Positions 24,901-34,587 are shown, numbered from the stretch's first letter. The stretch: 38,963 nucleotides of DNA from a bacterium (GCA_016124235.1 WGOC01000037.1:1-38963), one strand, 5' to 3'. Made by a program: numbers and translations. Notes: a model not told the origin generated them from the letters alone.

Positions 24901-25710
24901 CTATGGGCGCCTGCGTTTCATTGGTGGCTGAGATTTGGCTTTTCCTTTGTCATTGGTCGTTGGTTGTTGGTCCTTTAGCACCGGCTTTTCAAATCCAAAC
25001 GCCGCCAGAAACTCCTCGCGCGGCGCCTTGATGAAAACGCGCTTCTTTGTGAACGGATTGGTGAAACTCAGCTTCACCGCCCGCAACGCCATGGGGAAAT
25101 GGCCGTTGGCACTTTTCATTTGCGTTTTGCCGTACATCGGATCGCCAACGATCGACAGACCAGCGTCAAGCAGGTGAACGCGAATCTGATGCGTGCGACC
25201 GGTCACCGGCCGGCACTCGATCAACGTCCGACCGTTCGCCGTCGCGAGCACCTTGAAACTCGTTTCCGCCGGCTTGCCCTCTTTCGGATCGATTTGCATC
25301 CGGCCAAATTGTTTGGGCACCGGACCGATTGCTTTGTGACACGTCCACGCCGTTTTTGTGGGTTCACCGGCGACCACCGCCAAATAAACTTTCTCCATCT
25401 GCCGCTCCTCGAAAAGATCGCCGACCACGTCGAGCGCACCTGGGCTTTTGGCAAAGAGTAAAATGCCCGTGGTCTCGGCATCGAGGCGGTGAATGTGACG
25501 GAGATATTTCAGATTTCGGGACTTCGCCCAGAAATGGCCGCCGGCGATGCTGGAATCGATCGCCGCCTGGAGATTGCGATTCGTGCGTTGCCAGGTGAAC
25601 GGAATCAACATCCAGCCGGCTGGCTTGTCGATCACCAGCACCGTCCGGTCCTCGAACAGGATCGGGATGGGATCAAGTCCCGGAAACTGGATGTGCATCG
25701 GCTTGGACAT
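24901..25710 (-). CDS. RluA-family RNA pseudouridine synthase
   Basis: A 269-residue enzyme. The catalytic motif HRLDAETTGILLFAK is present with Asp77, and the family blocks DKPAGW, GRTHQIRVHL and GDPMYG follow in the normal order. It converts uridine to pseudouridine in rRNA or tRNA; which site is modified cannot be told. There is no N-terminal S4 domain. The C-terminal 20 residues (KDQQPTTNDKGKAKSQ and basic residues after) are a polar extension. ATG 25710 fits. Confidence 0.92.
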   Translation of the reverse strand: MSKPMHIQFPGLDPIPILFEDRTVLVIDKPAGWMLIPFTWQRTNRNLQAAIDSSIAGGHFWAKSRNLKYLRHIHRLDAETTGILLFAKSPGALDVVGDLFEERQMEKVYLAVVAGEPTKTAWTCHKAIGPVPKQFGRMQIDPKEGKPAETSFKVLATANGRTLIECRPVTGRTHQIRVHLLDAGLSIVGDPMYGKTQMKSANGHFPMALRAVKLSFTNPFTKKRVFIKAPREEFLAAFGFEKPVLKDQQPTTNDKGKAKSQPPMKRRRP

Positions 25711-25789
25711 GGGCGACGGAAAGTGAATCGATTAACGCGCGAAGTCACTTCAGAAGCGCACTTTCCCACGAACCGAGTGGCGGCAAAAA

Positions 25790-25966
25790 GTAGGACAGGC
25801 ATCCTGCCTGTCTTTCGACCGGTCTGAAGAATCATAGATTCTTCGAAAGGAGAAACCTTTACGAATTCGGGAGCCTTTACGGGCGAATCCGCAAGGAATT
25901 CAACGGAATCTGCAAAAACTAACTCGGCTGAAGACAGGCGGGACGCCTGTCCGACATTTGTCCTAC
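25790..25966. repeat. MITE-like intergenic repeat unit with two palindromes
   Basis: The 177-base unit is bounded by GTAGGACA (25790-25797) and TGTCCTAC (25959-25966), perfect inverted repeats. Inside each end is a palindrome on the same GACAGGC core: GACAGGCATCCTGCCTGTC (25794-25812) and GACAGGCGGGACGCCTGTC (25933-25951). A third hairpin, GAATCATAGATTC, lies near 25827. This looks like a small non-autonomous element typical of Verrucomicrobia intergenic regions. Its right edge contains the stop codon of the asparaginase gene. Confidence 0.65.
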
Positions 25967-26961
25967 CTGATGTGGCCGCCAATAACTTTTACCTCAAGGT
26001 TACTGAGGGCGAGGCTGTGGAGGACCTGGCTGAAACCGGGATACGTAACCGAGTAATCAAAACCCTTGCCGACACCGGCGGCACCGAACCGGCCCTGCTT
26101 GTCGAGTGCCACAAAATTGATGCTGAGGTCGATGCCTTTCGGGTCCTGGCGAGCGGTGCGCAGGATCGTTTCGGCGCACGCTTCCTCAGGCGTCGCGCCG
26201 CGGCGCATGTATTCGACGACAAGAAAGGAGCCGCAGTAACGCATCACATTTTCACCGACGCCAGTCGCACCGGCGGCACCGACTTCGTTGTCCACATAGA
26301 GTCCGTCACCGATCAGCGGCGAATCCCCGACGCGTCCCGGAATTTTGTAAGCCAGACCGCTGGTCGAGCAGCCGCCGTAAATATTGCCGTCCGGCATAAG
26401 CATGAGCATCGCAATGGTGTCGTGACCTTTCTCGCCAGTTTGTTTGGACTTCCATTCACGCCACGCGGCCTGCGCCTGCGGCGTGTTCAGGTCCTTTTCG
26501 GGAAAGCCTTCCTTGAGCGCGAATTGTGTGGCGCCGGCACCGACGAGCAACACGTGAGGTGTCTTTTCCATGACCGCGCGTGCCACGGCGATCGGGTGTT
26601 CGATGTCCTCGATCGCACCGACGCCGCCGGCCTGATGACCGGGTCCGGACATGATGCACGCGTCGAGCTGCACGACGCCGTCCGCGTTGGGCAATCCACC
26701 GGCACCGACCGAGCTGTTCGAAAGATCCGACTCGGCGACACCAATGCCCGCGACGATCGCGTCGAGTCCGGAGCCGCCTGATTGCAAGGTGGCGAGGGCC
26801 TTTTCATTGGCGGGTTTGCCGAAGGGCCAAGTGGAGACGATGAGCGGGCGTTGCGTGGTGGAAGCGGTCATGGATTTCGACGAACGATGGGTCTGGCAAC
26901 CGGCACTGAGTGCGGCGACCGCGACCGATGAATGGGTGATAAACTGGCGGCGGGAGAGCAT
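25963..26961 (-). CDS. Tat-exported N4-glycosylasparaginase/asparaginase family protein
   Basis: A 332-residue Ntn-hydrolase of the isoaspartyl peptidase/glycosylasparaginase (T2) family. The N-terminus MLSRRQFITHSSVAVAALSA followed by GC is a twin-arginine signal with a lipobox-like Cys. Autocleavage should occur before the Thr of GHDTIAML, and the following blocks (YGGCSTSGLAYKIPGRVGDSPL and GENVMR) include substrate-binding Arg and Asp. It removes asparagine-linked N-acetylglucosamine or deamidates asparagine. ATG 26961 gives a compact Tat signal; ATG 26979 is also possible. The stop codon lies inside the flanking repeat unit, so the last residues may derive from that insertion. Confidence 0.88.
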   Translation of the reverse strand: MLSRRQFITHSSVAVAALSAGCQTHRSSKSMTASTTQRPLIVSTWPFGKPANEKALATLQSGGSGLDAIVAGIGVAESDLSNSSVGAGGLPNADGVVQLDACIMSGPGHQAGGVGAIEDIEHPIAVARAVMEKTPHVLLVGAGATQFALKEGFPEKDLNTPQAQAAWREWKSKQTGEKGHDTIAMLMLMPDGNIYGGCSTSGLAYKIPGRVGDSPLIGDGLYVDNEVGAAGATGVGENVMRYCGSFLVVEYMRRGATPEEACAETILRTARQDPKGIDLSINFVALDKQGRFGAAGVGKGFDYSVTYPGFSQVLHSLALSNLEVKVIGGHIR

Positions 26962-27030
26962 GCGCGAATCAAAGCGCATCGCATCGCTGGATGACAGACG
27001 AAAATACAGCGTGCGCGATCTCGCCGCCGG

Positions 27031-28089
27031 TCACCGTTTCTTCGGCCGAAAGCCTTTGGGAAGATTACTGGAATCGTCGTCGGCCGGAGGCTCCCAAGCC
27101 GGCGCGGCCGGTGCCGAATAACCGTCAGCGGTTGTTCCCTCGTCCTCGGGTTCCTCATCAAAATCCCGATCGGCGGCCGCCGCTTCGGCGGCTTCCCGGT
27201 CGAGCCGCGCTTGTTCCACGGCGAAATCAGGATCGATTTGATTAAGTCGTTTGCGGGCCTTGCCGGCCGCCTGCGTGTTGCCGTATTCGCGATGGATGCG
27301 CCAGAGCAAGGCCAACCCCTGATCGGGCTTGTCGAGCTTCCCGTAATACAAGTTCACGAGGTGAATCGCGGCCCAGGCCCAGCGTTCTGGCGGCAGTTTT
27401 TGTTTCAGAAATTCCTCGTACTCGAGCGCGGCGGCGAGGTGGTTGTTGAGATCCTTTTCGTAGATTTCCGCAATGCGCGCCATCACGTGAACTTCGCGCG
27501 GGTTTTTGTTGAGATATTCCCGCATGAGGCGAATGGCCTCGAGATAATCACCGTTGGCCCAAACGTCCTCGGCCTTGTCGTACGCCACGCTGTGAATGCC
27601 CTCGCCCTCCTCATTGTGAACGAATTTGTGCGCCTTCTGGCCCATAAAACTGGAAACATCGTGGGCGATCAAAAAACCAAGACCGATCAACGTTCCGAAC
27701 ATGCCAAACGCGTAGAAACCAATGCCCGAGGCATCCGGCGCGTCCGGTCGGTCCATGCCGCGTTTGGTCAATGCCTGGGTTTCGACCGGTGGGGCGGCGT
27801 TGGTCGCCGGAGCGTTTGTCTCGACCGGGCTTACCGCGTTTGTCACCGCGGCGGACGCGTCGTTCGTCGGTGAATTCGCTACCGCGGTTTCATTGGTTGC
27901 GGTGACCACGGCATTGGTGCCGGCGGTTGTGGCGGGGACTTTCTTGCCCGAGTCGATCATGGCGATTGGGTCCGCATCGACGTCCGACGCCATCAGATGA
28001 GAGTAACGCAGAACGAACTGGCGAGCGCAATGGATGGCCAGTACGCCCAGGACCACATACAAAATGATCTTGGTCAGGTTGATTTGCAT
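27031..28089 (-). CDS. Membrane-anchored TPR protein
   Basis: A 352-residue protein. One membrane segment is at residues 7-22, followed by a long Thr/Ala/Asn/Val-rich linker (about 50-105, with TNAV, ETNA and PATN repeats), a second membrane segment at about 122-142, and a soluble part with TPR-like helix pairs (about 165-285: WANGDYLEAIRLMREYLNKN, and AALEYEEFLKQKLPPERWAW). An acidic, Ala-rich tail and a basic end (PKGFRPKKR) follow. The second half probably faces the cytoplasm and mediates protein contacts. No enzymatic motif. Its function is unknown. Confidence 0.7.
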   Translation of the reverse strand: MQINLTKIILYVVLGVLAIHCARQFVLRYSHLMASDVDADPIAMIDSGKKVPATTAGTNAVVTATNETAVANSPTNDASAAVTNAVSPVETNAPATNAAPPVETQALTKRGMDRPDAPDASGIGFYAFGMFGTLIGLGFLIAHDVSSFMGQKAHKFVHNEEGEGIHSVAYDKAEDVWANGDYLEAIRLMREYLNKNPREVHVMARIAEIYEKDLNNHLAAALEYEEFLKQKLPPERWAWAAIHLVNLYYGKLDKPDQGLALLWRIHREYGNTQAAGKARKRLNQIDPDFAVEQARLDREAAEAAAADRDFDEEPEDEGTTADGYSAPAAPAWEPPADDDSSNLPKGFRPKKR

Positions 28090-28216
28090 CTGCGGGTCAG
28101 AGGGTAATCAGCGAGCACGCCAAAGGCCAAAAAGAATTTTTGCGCAAACGAGGGGCATTTCTGGCATCTATTGACGCGGGAGCCGGGCGAAACGTTTCAG
28201 TACAATTAATCGTCGA

Positions 28217-29461
28217 TCACGACGCCACCAAAATGGCCACAATGCACGCTGTGAGATAGCACGCCAGCAGCCCGCCAATCATCGAACGCAGGCCCAGGTT
28301 GGCAAAATCCTTGCGCCGATCCGGGGCCAGTGAACCAATGCCGCCGATTTGAATGGCGACACTGCCAAGGTTGGCGAAACCGCAAAGCGCGTACGTCGCG
28401 ATCGTCACGCTGCGCGGATCCAACACGGCTTTGTTTTGCGTCAGGGACAGATAGCCGACGAACTCGTTGATGACGATGCGTTCGCCGAGGAATTGCCCGA
28501 TGGTCGCGCAGTCCTTGCCCGGTACGCCCATGAGCCAGGCAAATGGCGCGTTGCACCAGCCCAACAACTGTTGCAGCGTCAATGATCCGCCGAACCAGCC
28601 GGCAATCATCTGCAGTAGAAAATTGACGAGGGCGACCACTGCCACAAACGCGATGATCATCGCAAAAACGTTTAACGAAAGCTGCAACCCGTCGGAAGCG
28701 CCGCGGCACAACGCATCGAAGCTGTTGATCGAATTGCGTTCCACGACCAGTTTCACGTGCCCGGCTGTCGGGCTGGCTTCCATCTCCGGCACCATGATTT
28801 TCGCAATGACGATTGACGCGGGCGCGCTCAACACCGAGGCGGTCAACAAATGGCCGGCATTGGCCCCGAAGCTCGCGTAAGCGGCGAGCACACCGCCGGC
28901 GATGGTCGCCATGCCGCCGGTCATCATCGTGAGGATTTCGCTCCGCGTCATGGAATTCAGGTAGGGCTTGATCAGCAGCGGCGCCTCGGTTTGACCCATG
29001 AAGATATTTGCCGCCGCGGAGAGGCTTTCGCTGCCGCTGGTCCCCATGGTTTTTTGCATGATTCGCGCCATGAATTCGACGACCACCGGCAGCACACGCC
29101 AGTGATAAAGCAAAGACGAGAGCGATGCCACGAGGATGATCGTCGCCATCACGACAATGCCCAGGGCCACGCCGGTGCCCGGACCGAACGCCTGGTCCAT
29201 CGCCTCCTTGTGCGCGAGCGGCCCGAAGATCATCGCCGAACCTTCGATGGCAAAGGTGTTCAACTTCACGAACACCTGCTGGAAGAAATCAAACACCTGC
29301 TGGCCCGGACCGGTTTTCAAAATGATGATCGCGAAGATCCATTGCAGAGCGAGGCCCCACAATACCACCCGCCACGGGAAACGTTGCCGATTGGAGGAGA
29401 GGCCCCAGGCGAGCAAAAGAAAAACGCCGAGTCCCAGGATCGGAATCAAACGAAGTGCCAT
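28217..29461 (-). CDS. nupC: Concentrative nucleoside transporter, NupC family
   Basis: A 414-residue inner-membrane protein with about ten helices. The CNT signatures are present: FMGQTEAPLLI in the first half and RIVINEFVGYLSL in the second, the two regions that bind the nucleoside base and ribose. GFANLGSVAIQIGGIG is the C-terminal CNT block. It imports nucleosides with H+ or Na+. It is divergent from sppA-upp, which fits a shared nucleoside/uracil-salvage theme. ATG 29461 gives the usual start. Confidence 0.92.
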   Translation of the reverse strand: MALRLIPILGLGVFLLLAWGLSSNRQRFPWRVVLWGLALQWIFAIIILKTGPGQQVFDFFQQVFVKLNTFAIEGSAMIFGPLAHKEAMDQAFGPGTGVALGIVVMATIILVASLSSLLYHWRVLPVVVEFMARIMQKTMGTSGSESLSAAANIFMGQTEAPLLIKPYLNSMTRSEILTMMTGGMATIAGGVLAAYASFGANAGHLLTASVLSAPASIVIAKIMVPEMEASPTAGHVKLVVERNSINSFDALCRGASDGLQLSLNVFAMIIAFVAVVALVNFLLQMIAGWFGGSLTLQQLLGWCNAPFAWLMGVPGKDCATIGQFLGERIVINEFVGYLSLTQNKAVLDPRSVTIATYALCGFANLGSVAIQIGGIGSLAPDRRKDFANLGLRSMIGGLLACYLTACIVAILVAS

Positions 29462-29578
29462 GCGGCCGGGAGAATAGTGGACCCGTTTGCGCGAGTAAAT
29501 AACGCGCAGTTGCCGATCTGCCGGAACGCCAAGCCCGCGACTTGCGGCGCCCGAACGCTTGCTCTAGTTTCGGCCGCC

Positions 29579-30787
29579 ATGGACTACGACACGCCGAATC
29601 CGCCGCCGTCGGGGCATGCCCACCAACCCCCACCTTCGATGGGCGGGGTTTCCGCCGCTCCGCCGGCACCACCTCCGCCACCGCCCGTGTTTAGAACTCC
29701 ACCAAGCGGTCCCGAGCCGAAGCGTCCGCGCAAATCGTCTGGTGGCTGGATTCTGGCGACCATCGTTCTCAGCTGCCTGCTCGCGCTCAGCCTGTTGGGC
29801 AACCTGCTTTCGGCGTTGTTTGCGAACCTTTCATTTTCAACGTCCACCACCAGTCACGTCGGTCCCAATTTTCAGGAAGTCGTCCTGGAGGATAACGATG
29901 CGCGTGACAAATTCGCGGTGATCAATGTCGATGGCGTCATCAGCGGACAATCGATGGATCCGAACGGGTACAGCCTGGTCGATTACATCGGCGATCAGCT
30001 CGATATGGCGGCAGACGATAGTCGCGTTCGCGCGGTCTTGTTGAAAGTCGATTCGCCCGGCGGTGAAGTGTTGGCATCCGACGAGATTTTCCGGCGCATC
30101 CAGCGTTTCCAACAAGACAGCGGCAAGCCGGTCATCGCGTCGATGGGCAGCATGGCCGCGTCCGGTGGTTATTACATTTCAACGCCCTGCCGGTGGATCG
30201 TCGCCAATGAACTGACCATTACCGGGAGCATCGGTGTCATCATGTCCGGCTACAACTGGCGCGGTTTGATGGACAAGGTAGGCGTGCAACCGATGGTGTT
30301 CAAGAGCGGAGCATTCAAGGATATGCTCAGCCCCAGCAAACGCCCAGAGGAGATCACTGCGGAGGAAAAGCAAATGGTGCAAGGTATGGTGAACGAGACG
30401 TTCGGTCGGTTTAAACAAGTCGTTCGCGAAGGTCGCGATAGTGCCGCCAAGAAGAACGGAACCGACGGCCGATCGCTGGCGGATGATTGGGAAGATTACG
30501 CCGACGGCCGCATTCTTTCCGGGACGGAAGCGCAACGATTGGGATTCGTGGACGAACTCGGAAACTTCGAAACAGCCGTTGATCGAGCGTTGAAGATCAC
30601 CGGTGTCCATGCCGCGAATCTGATCGCCTACCGGCAACCGTTTCGACTGGGCTCCCTCTTCCGGTTGCTCGGTGAATCGGAGAGCAAAGCACCCGGTGAG
30701 CGCGCCATGAAGATCGATCTCGGACTGGACATTCCCAAACTCGAGACCGGCCACCTTTATTTCCTGCCACCCCTTTTTGCCCGTTGA
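29579..30787 (+). CDS. sppA: Signal peptide peptidase SppA, short (36K) type
   Basis: A 402-residue membrane protease of the S49 family. A Pro-rich cytoplasmic N-terminus (PPAPPPPPPVF) precedes a single membrane helix (57-82) and one protease domain. Catalytic Ser195 is in MAASGGYY and Lys233 in GLMDKVGVQ, the Ser/Lys dyad of SppA. VDSPGGEV is the substrate-binding strand. It degrades cleaved signal peptides. Its TGA overlaps the ATG of upp (TGATG), so the two are coupled. ATG 29579 is preferred because upstream sequence in frame overlaps the divergent NupC gene. Confidence 0.93.
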   Translation: MDYDTPNPPPSGHAHQPPPSMGGVSAAPPAPPPPPPVFRTPPSGPEPKRPRKSSGGWILATIVLSCLLALSLLGNLLSALFANLSFSTSTTSHVGPNFQEVVLEDNDARDKFAVINVDGVISGQSMDPNGYSLVDYIGDQLDMAADDSRVRAVLLKVDSPGGEVLASDEIFRRIQRFQQDSGKPVIASMGSMAASGGYYISTPCRWIVANELTITGSIGVIMSGYNWRGLMDKVGVQPMVFKSGAFKDMLSPSKRPEEITAEEKQMVQGMVNETFGRFKQVVREGRDSAAKKNGTDGRSLADDWEDYADGRILSGTEAQRLGFVDELGNFETAVDRALKITGVHAANLIAYRQPFRLGSLFRLLGESESKAPGERAMKIDLGLDIPKLETGHLYFLPPLFAR

Positions 30788-31410
30788 TGAAGGGTGTTCA
30801 CATCATCGACCACCCGTTGGTGCAGCAAAACCTTGCGGCATTGCGGGATCAAAAGACGCCGCCGGGCGAGTTCCGCCGACTGCTCGGCGACGTTGGTGGT
30901 TGGTTGTTTTATGAAGCCGCTCGCAAACTCGATCGAAAACAGGGTCGCGTCCGCACCCCATTGGCCTTCGCTCCCGCAAAAAAAGTCGCCAAACCCGTCC
31001 TGCTCGTGCCGGTATTGCGCGCCGGCCTCGGGATGCTCAATGGAATCCTGGCGCGTCTGCCCGACGCCCATGTGGGATTCATCGGCCTGCAGCGCAACGA
31101 AGAAACGCTCGCGCCCGAACCCTACTACGGCAAACTTCCCAGACGTCTCCAACGACACGAAATATTCCTGCTCGATCCGATGCTTGCAACGGGTGGGAGC
31201 TGCGTGGCGGCCTTGGAACAACTAACCGCACGCGGCGCCCGCTCCATTCGACTTGTCAGTCTCGTCGCCGCGCCGGAAGGGATCCGCACCGTACGCCGAC
31301 GCTATCCGACCATCCCAATTTATTGTGCAGCCGTGGATGATCACTTGAACGAACGCGGCTATATCGTTCCCGGTCTTGGCGATGCCGGCGACCGGTTGTT
31401 TGGCTTGTAA
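30787..31410 (+). CDS. upp: Uracil phosphoribosyltransferase
   Basis: A 207-residue cytoplasmic enzyme making UMP from uracil and PRPP. The PRPP motif is FLLDPMLATGGS and the uracil-binding C-terminus is GYIVPGLGDAGDRLFG. PVLRAGLGMLNG is the other family block. Length is normal. The ATG at 30787 overlaps the sppA stop. The pairing with a nucleoside transporter (28217, divergent) fits pyrimidine salvage. Confidence 0.95.
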   Translation: MKGVHIIDHPLVQQNLAALRDQKTPPGEFRRLLGDVGGWLFYEAARKLDRKQGRVRTPLAFAPAKKVAKPVLLVPVLRAGLGMLNGILARLPDAHVGFIGLQRNEETLAPEPYYGKLPRRLQRHEIFLLDPMLATGGSCVAALEQLTARGARSIRLVSLVAAPEGIRTVRRRYPTIPIYCAAVDDHLNERGYIVPGLGDAGDRLFGL

Positions 31411-31489
31411 CGACGGATTGTTGGACCGTTAACAATTTCGTCTTGGTTATTTTCCCACGACGTGAGTAGTGTCCTCACCCCGTTTCCCC

Positions 31490-32626
31490 ATGAAGCGTGA
31501 AAACCTGCTGATCGTTGCCGATAGTGTACGGGATGCAGACATGCTCTATGCAGTTCGCATGTTTGTACCGGACCCGTTCATCTACCTGCGCATCGACGGC
31601 CGCTGCCACGTGGTCGTCAGCGACTTGGAACTGGATCGCGCACGCAAGCAGGCGCCGCATTGTCGGATCATTTCCCTCAGCCAATGTTGGAACAAACTAC
31701 GGCAGCAGGGTGTCCGCAAATACCGCGATACGGCGCAGGTCATTCGCCTTTTGTTGAAGGAACGAAAAGTCCGCCGCGTGCAGGTGCCGGAAAACTTTCC
31801 CCTCGGCCTCGCCCGTCAACTGCGCGACCTCAAAGTCAAATTGAAGCTGGCAAAAGACGGCGCGTTTCCGCAACGAACCCACAAGTCCCCTGACGAAATC
31901 AAAAAAATCAGCGCGACTCAATTGATGGCGGAAGTGGGTCTCGCCGAAGGCATGCAAGCACTCAAACAATGCCGCGTGGCCAAGGATCGCAAATTGATTT
32001 TCCGCAACGCCCCGTTCACGTCGGAGCGGCTCCGGGCAATTATCGATACCGCGATCGTTCAAGCGGGCGGACAGGCCGCACACACCATTGTCGCCGGCGG
32101 TAAACAGGGGTGTGATCCGCACCACGTTGGGCACGGCCCGCTCAAGGCGAACGAGCCGATCATCCTGGATATTTTTCCGCGCTCGCAAAAGACCGGCTAT
32201 TACGGAGACATCACGCGGACGGTCGTTCGCGGGCGGGCCTCCGAAGCCGTCCGCAAGCTTTATGATTGTGTGCACCAAGCGCAGGAGATCGCGATGCGGA
32301 CGATGAAAGCCGGCACCGAATGCCGGAACGTTCATGAGTCGGTGCAGGACCATTTCCGCAAAAATGGCTACAAGACTTGCCGGACCAAGCAAGGCCACAG
32401 CGGCTTTTTCCACGGCACCGGCCATGGCATCGGATTGGAGCTGCACGAGGCTCCAAACATCGGTTCTCGTTCACTCGAAAAATTTGCAAACCGGATGGTT
32501 GTCACGGTTGAGCCAGGTCTTTACTACCCGGAATTGGGCGGTGGCGTTCGGCTCGAAGACGTGGTGGTGATTCAAAACGGCCGCCCCAAAAACCTCACGA
32601 AGTTCGAGAAGGTGCTCGAGCTTTAG
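31490..32626 (+). CDS. M24-family metallopeptidase, Xaa-Pro dipeptidase-like
   Basis: A 378-residue cytoplasmic peptidase. The pita-bread domain is in the C-terminal half: two Asp ligands (LDIFPRS and GDITRTV), His in GTGHGIGLELHE, and two Glu ligands in TVEPGLYYPELGGGVRLEDV bind two metals. The N-terminal half is a creatinase-like dimerisation domain. Such enzymes cleave peptides with proline at position 2. The middle of the N-terminal part is basic (KERKVRR, LKVKLKLAKDG). ATG 31490 is preferred to an in-frame GTG at 31469. Confidence 0.9.
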   Translation: MKRENLLIVADSVRDADMLYAVRMFVPDPFIYLRIDGRCHVVVSDLELDRARKQAPHCRIISLSQCWNKLRQQGVRKYRDTAQVIRLLLKERKVRRVQVPENFPLGLARQLRDLKVKLKLAKDGAFPQRTHKSPDEIKKISATQLMAEVGLAEGMQALKQCRVAKDRKLIFRNAPFTSERLRAIIDTAIVQAGGQAAHTIVAGGKQGCDPHHVGHGPLKANEPIILDIFPRSQKTGYYGDITRTVVRGRASEAVRKLYDCVHQAQEIAMRTMKAGTECRNVHESVQDHFRKNGYKTCRTKQGHSGFFHGTGHGIGLELHEAPNIGSRSLEKFANRMVVTVEPGLYYPELGGGVRLEDVVVIQNGRPKNLTKFEKVLEL

Positions 32627-32807
32627 TCCGGCACGCTCGTGTCGGATTGACCCACACGCAGTCCCACTTGACACAATTCTCGTTGGCTGCCTATTGCGCT
32701 TTTGGCGTTTTCCGGCAATTTGGCGGCAATTCGGTTGGGCACGGTTTGCGCTCTTTGAACGCGTCCGACTTGACCTGATAAAACCAAAAACTTTGATTCT
32801 ATAAACG

Positions 32808-33503
32808 ATGATACTTGGACTTGATCCGATCTATTGGTTGTTCATGTTGCCCGGTTTGATCATTGGGTTGATCGCCCAGGCCAAACTGAAGGGAACCTAT
32901 TCCCGTTATCTGAACGAACCGACGGCCTCAGGGTTGAGCGGGGCTGAGGCTGCCCGCGAAATTCTCGACCGCGCAGGCTTGCAGGACGTGCCGGTGCAGG
33001 AAGTCCCCGGACACCTGACCGATCACTATGATCCACTGCGCAAGCGACTCTGTCTGTCGTCCGAAAACTATCGTGGTCGCTCAATTTCCGCGGTGGGCGT
33101 TTCGGCGCATGAGGCGGGTCACGCGCTGCAGCACAAGGCGGCCTACGCGCCGCTGAAGCTGCGCATGGTGATGGTCCCGATCACCAACTTCGCCTCTTCA
33201 ATGTCGATGATTCTCATCATGATCGGGCTGTTCATCGCCACGGCGATGGGCAAGCACATGATGATGGCGGGCGTCGTCTTGTTCGGTGTCGTGACGCTGT
33301 TTCAATTGGTAACTTTACCCGTCGAGTTCGACGCCAGCAGCCGCGCGAAAAAAGTGCTTCTGCAAATGGGCTTGGTCACCGAGCGGGAACACGTGGGTGT
33401 CAGCCGCGTGCTGAGTGCCGCGGCGATGACTTATGTGGCAGCGATGGTGACGGCCGTGCTCCAATTGCTCTACTTCCTTTCGCTGGCCAACCGGCGTAAC
33501 TGA
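32808..33503 (+). CDS. Membrane zinc metallopeptidase, YugP/Zn_peptidase_2 type
   Basis: A 231-residue membrane protein. The zinc motif HEAGH is at 101-105 in GVSAHEAGHALQH, with a further acidic ligand candidate in LPVEFDASSRA. One helix is at the N-terminus (8-25), two in the middle and one near the C-terminus. Membrane neutral zinc peptidases of this type probably act on membrane or stress-damaged proteins; substrates are unknown. It is a single gene, ended by the hairpin at 33531. Confidence 0.9.
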   Translation: MILGLDPIYWLFMLPGLIIGLIAQAKLKGTYSRYLNEPTASGLSGAEAAREILDRAGLQDVPVQEVPGHLTDHYDPLRKRLCLSSENYRGRSISAVGVSAHEAGHALQHKAAYAPLKLRMVMVPITNFASSMSMILIMIGLFIATAMGKHMMMAGVVLFGVVTLFQLVTLPVEFDASSRAKKVLLQMGLVTEREHVGVSRVLSAAAMTYVAAMVTAVLQLLYFLSLANRRN

Positions 33504-33530
33504 ATACGCATCGCCCTCAGCCAATTCACG

Positions 33531-33559
33531 GGGCCGCATGAATCCATGCGGCCCTTTTT
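33531..33559 (+). terminator. Intrinsic terminator after the zinc peptidase gene
   Basis: A perfect 10-base stem, GGGCCGCATG (33531-33540) with CATGCGGCCC (33545-33554), has a 4-base loop and is followed by TTTTT. Confidence 0.92.
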
Positions 33560-33702
33560 GCTTTTCACGCCCGCGACACATGGACAAGCCGGCGGACATC
33601 CGGAGTTACGTCAGCGCGTGAGGCTCCCTCGGCCAGCCAATTACAATTCACCGCCAACTCCATACTTTCCCGACCGCGAGCGACCGGCTATTCATCTTAG
33701 CC

Positions 33703-34509
33703 ATGCCTACCGCACACGAAGTGGATTACCGGATCTTCGGCGATGACCTGCAATTCGTCGAAGTGGAACTTGATCCCCAGGAAGCCGCCGTCGCCGAAGC
33801 CGGGGGCATGATGTACATGGAGGATGGGATCGAGATGGAAACGATCTTTGGCGATGGCTCCCAACAAACGACGGGTTTCATGGGCGCCCTGCTCGGTGCC
33901 GGTAAACGATTGCTGACCGGCGAGTCACTCTTCATGACCGTGTTTCACAATCAGGGTGTCGGCAAAAAACGGGTGGCGTTTGGCGCGCCGTATCCGGGCA
34001 AAATTGTTCCCGTTCACCTCACCGAGGTCGGAGGCGATTTGATGGCCCAGAAGGATTCCTTTCTGTGCGCCGCCAAGGGAGTCAGCATCAGCATCGGGTT
34101 CAACAAGAAAATCGGCGCCGGCCTGTTCGGTGGTGAAGGCTTCATCATGCAAAGGCTGCAAGGCGATGGCTGGACCTTTCTGCACGCCGGCGGCACGATC
34201 TACGAACGCACGCTGCAACCCGGCGAAGTGATCCGCGTGGACACTGGCTGCGTGGTTGCCTTTGAACGGGGCGTGGATTTTGACATCCAGTATGTTGGCA
34301 AAATCAAATCGGCGTTGTTCGGCGGCGAGGGACTTTTCTTCGCCACGCTGCGGGGCCCCGGCCGGATCTGGCTGCAGTCGCTGCCGCTCAGCCGGCTGGC
34401 GGATCGCATCGTCAAATCCGCGCCCAGTGCCGGCGGCAAGCGACGCGGCGAGGGTTCAATCCTCGGCGGTCTGGGCGGCCTGCTCGACGGCGATAATTCA
34501 CTGACCTGA
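33703..34509 (+). CDS. AIM24/TIGR00266-family protein
   Basis: A 268-residue protein of the AIM24 family (beta-rich, related to the tubby/TIGR00266 fold). Family blocks are [45 protein letters not shown], and [18 protein letters not shown]. It has no signal peptide. The C-terminus is a Gly-rich tail ([14 protein letters not shown]). The function of the family in bacteria is not established; the yeast member acts in mitochondria. It is convergent with the DUF1501 gene; no terminator is evident in the 78 bases between them. Confidence 0.88.
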   Translation: MPTAHEVDYRIFGDDLQFVEVELDPQEAAVAEAGGMMYMEDGIEMETIFGDGSQQTTGFMGALLGAGKRLLTGESLFMTVFHNQGVGKKRVAFGAPYPGKIVPVHLTEVGGDLMAQKDSFLCAAKGVSISIGFNKKIGAGLFGGEGFIMQRLQGDGWTFLHAGGTIYERTLQPGEVIRVDTGCVVAFERGVDFDIQYVGKIKSALFGGEGLFFATLRGPGRIWLQSLPLSRLADRIVKSAPSAGGKRRGEGSILGGLGGLLDGDNSLT

Positions 34510-34587
34510 TCGGGATGTCGAATTGCACTTAAATCAGCCGATTTGTTGAAGGATTCAATCAATCGCGCTGGAGCGAATGAGCGAGGC

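Noticed and set aside
28850..29578. Long 5' extension of the sppA frame
   Set aside because: It is antisense to the NupC gene; SppA with its membrane helix starts naturally at 29579.
32735..32750. GGGCACGGTTTGCG before the zinc peptidase gene, similar to a sigma-54 promoter
   Set aside because: GG and GC are only 8 bases apart; the sigma-54 spacing of 10 is not met.
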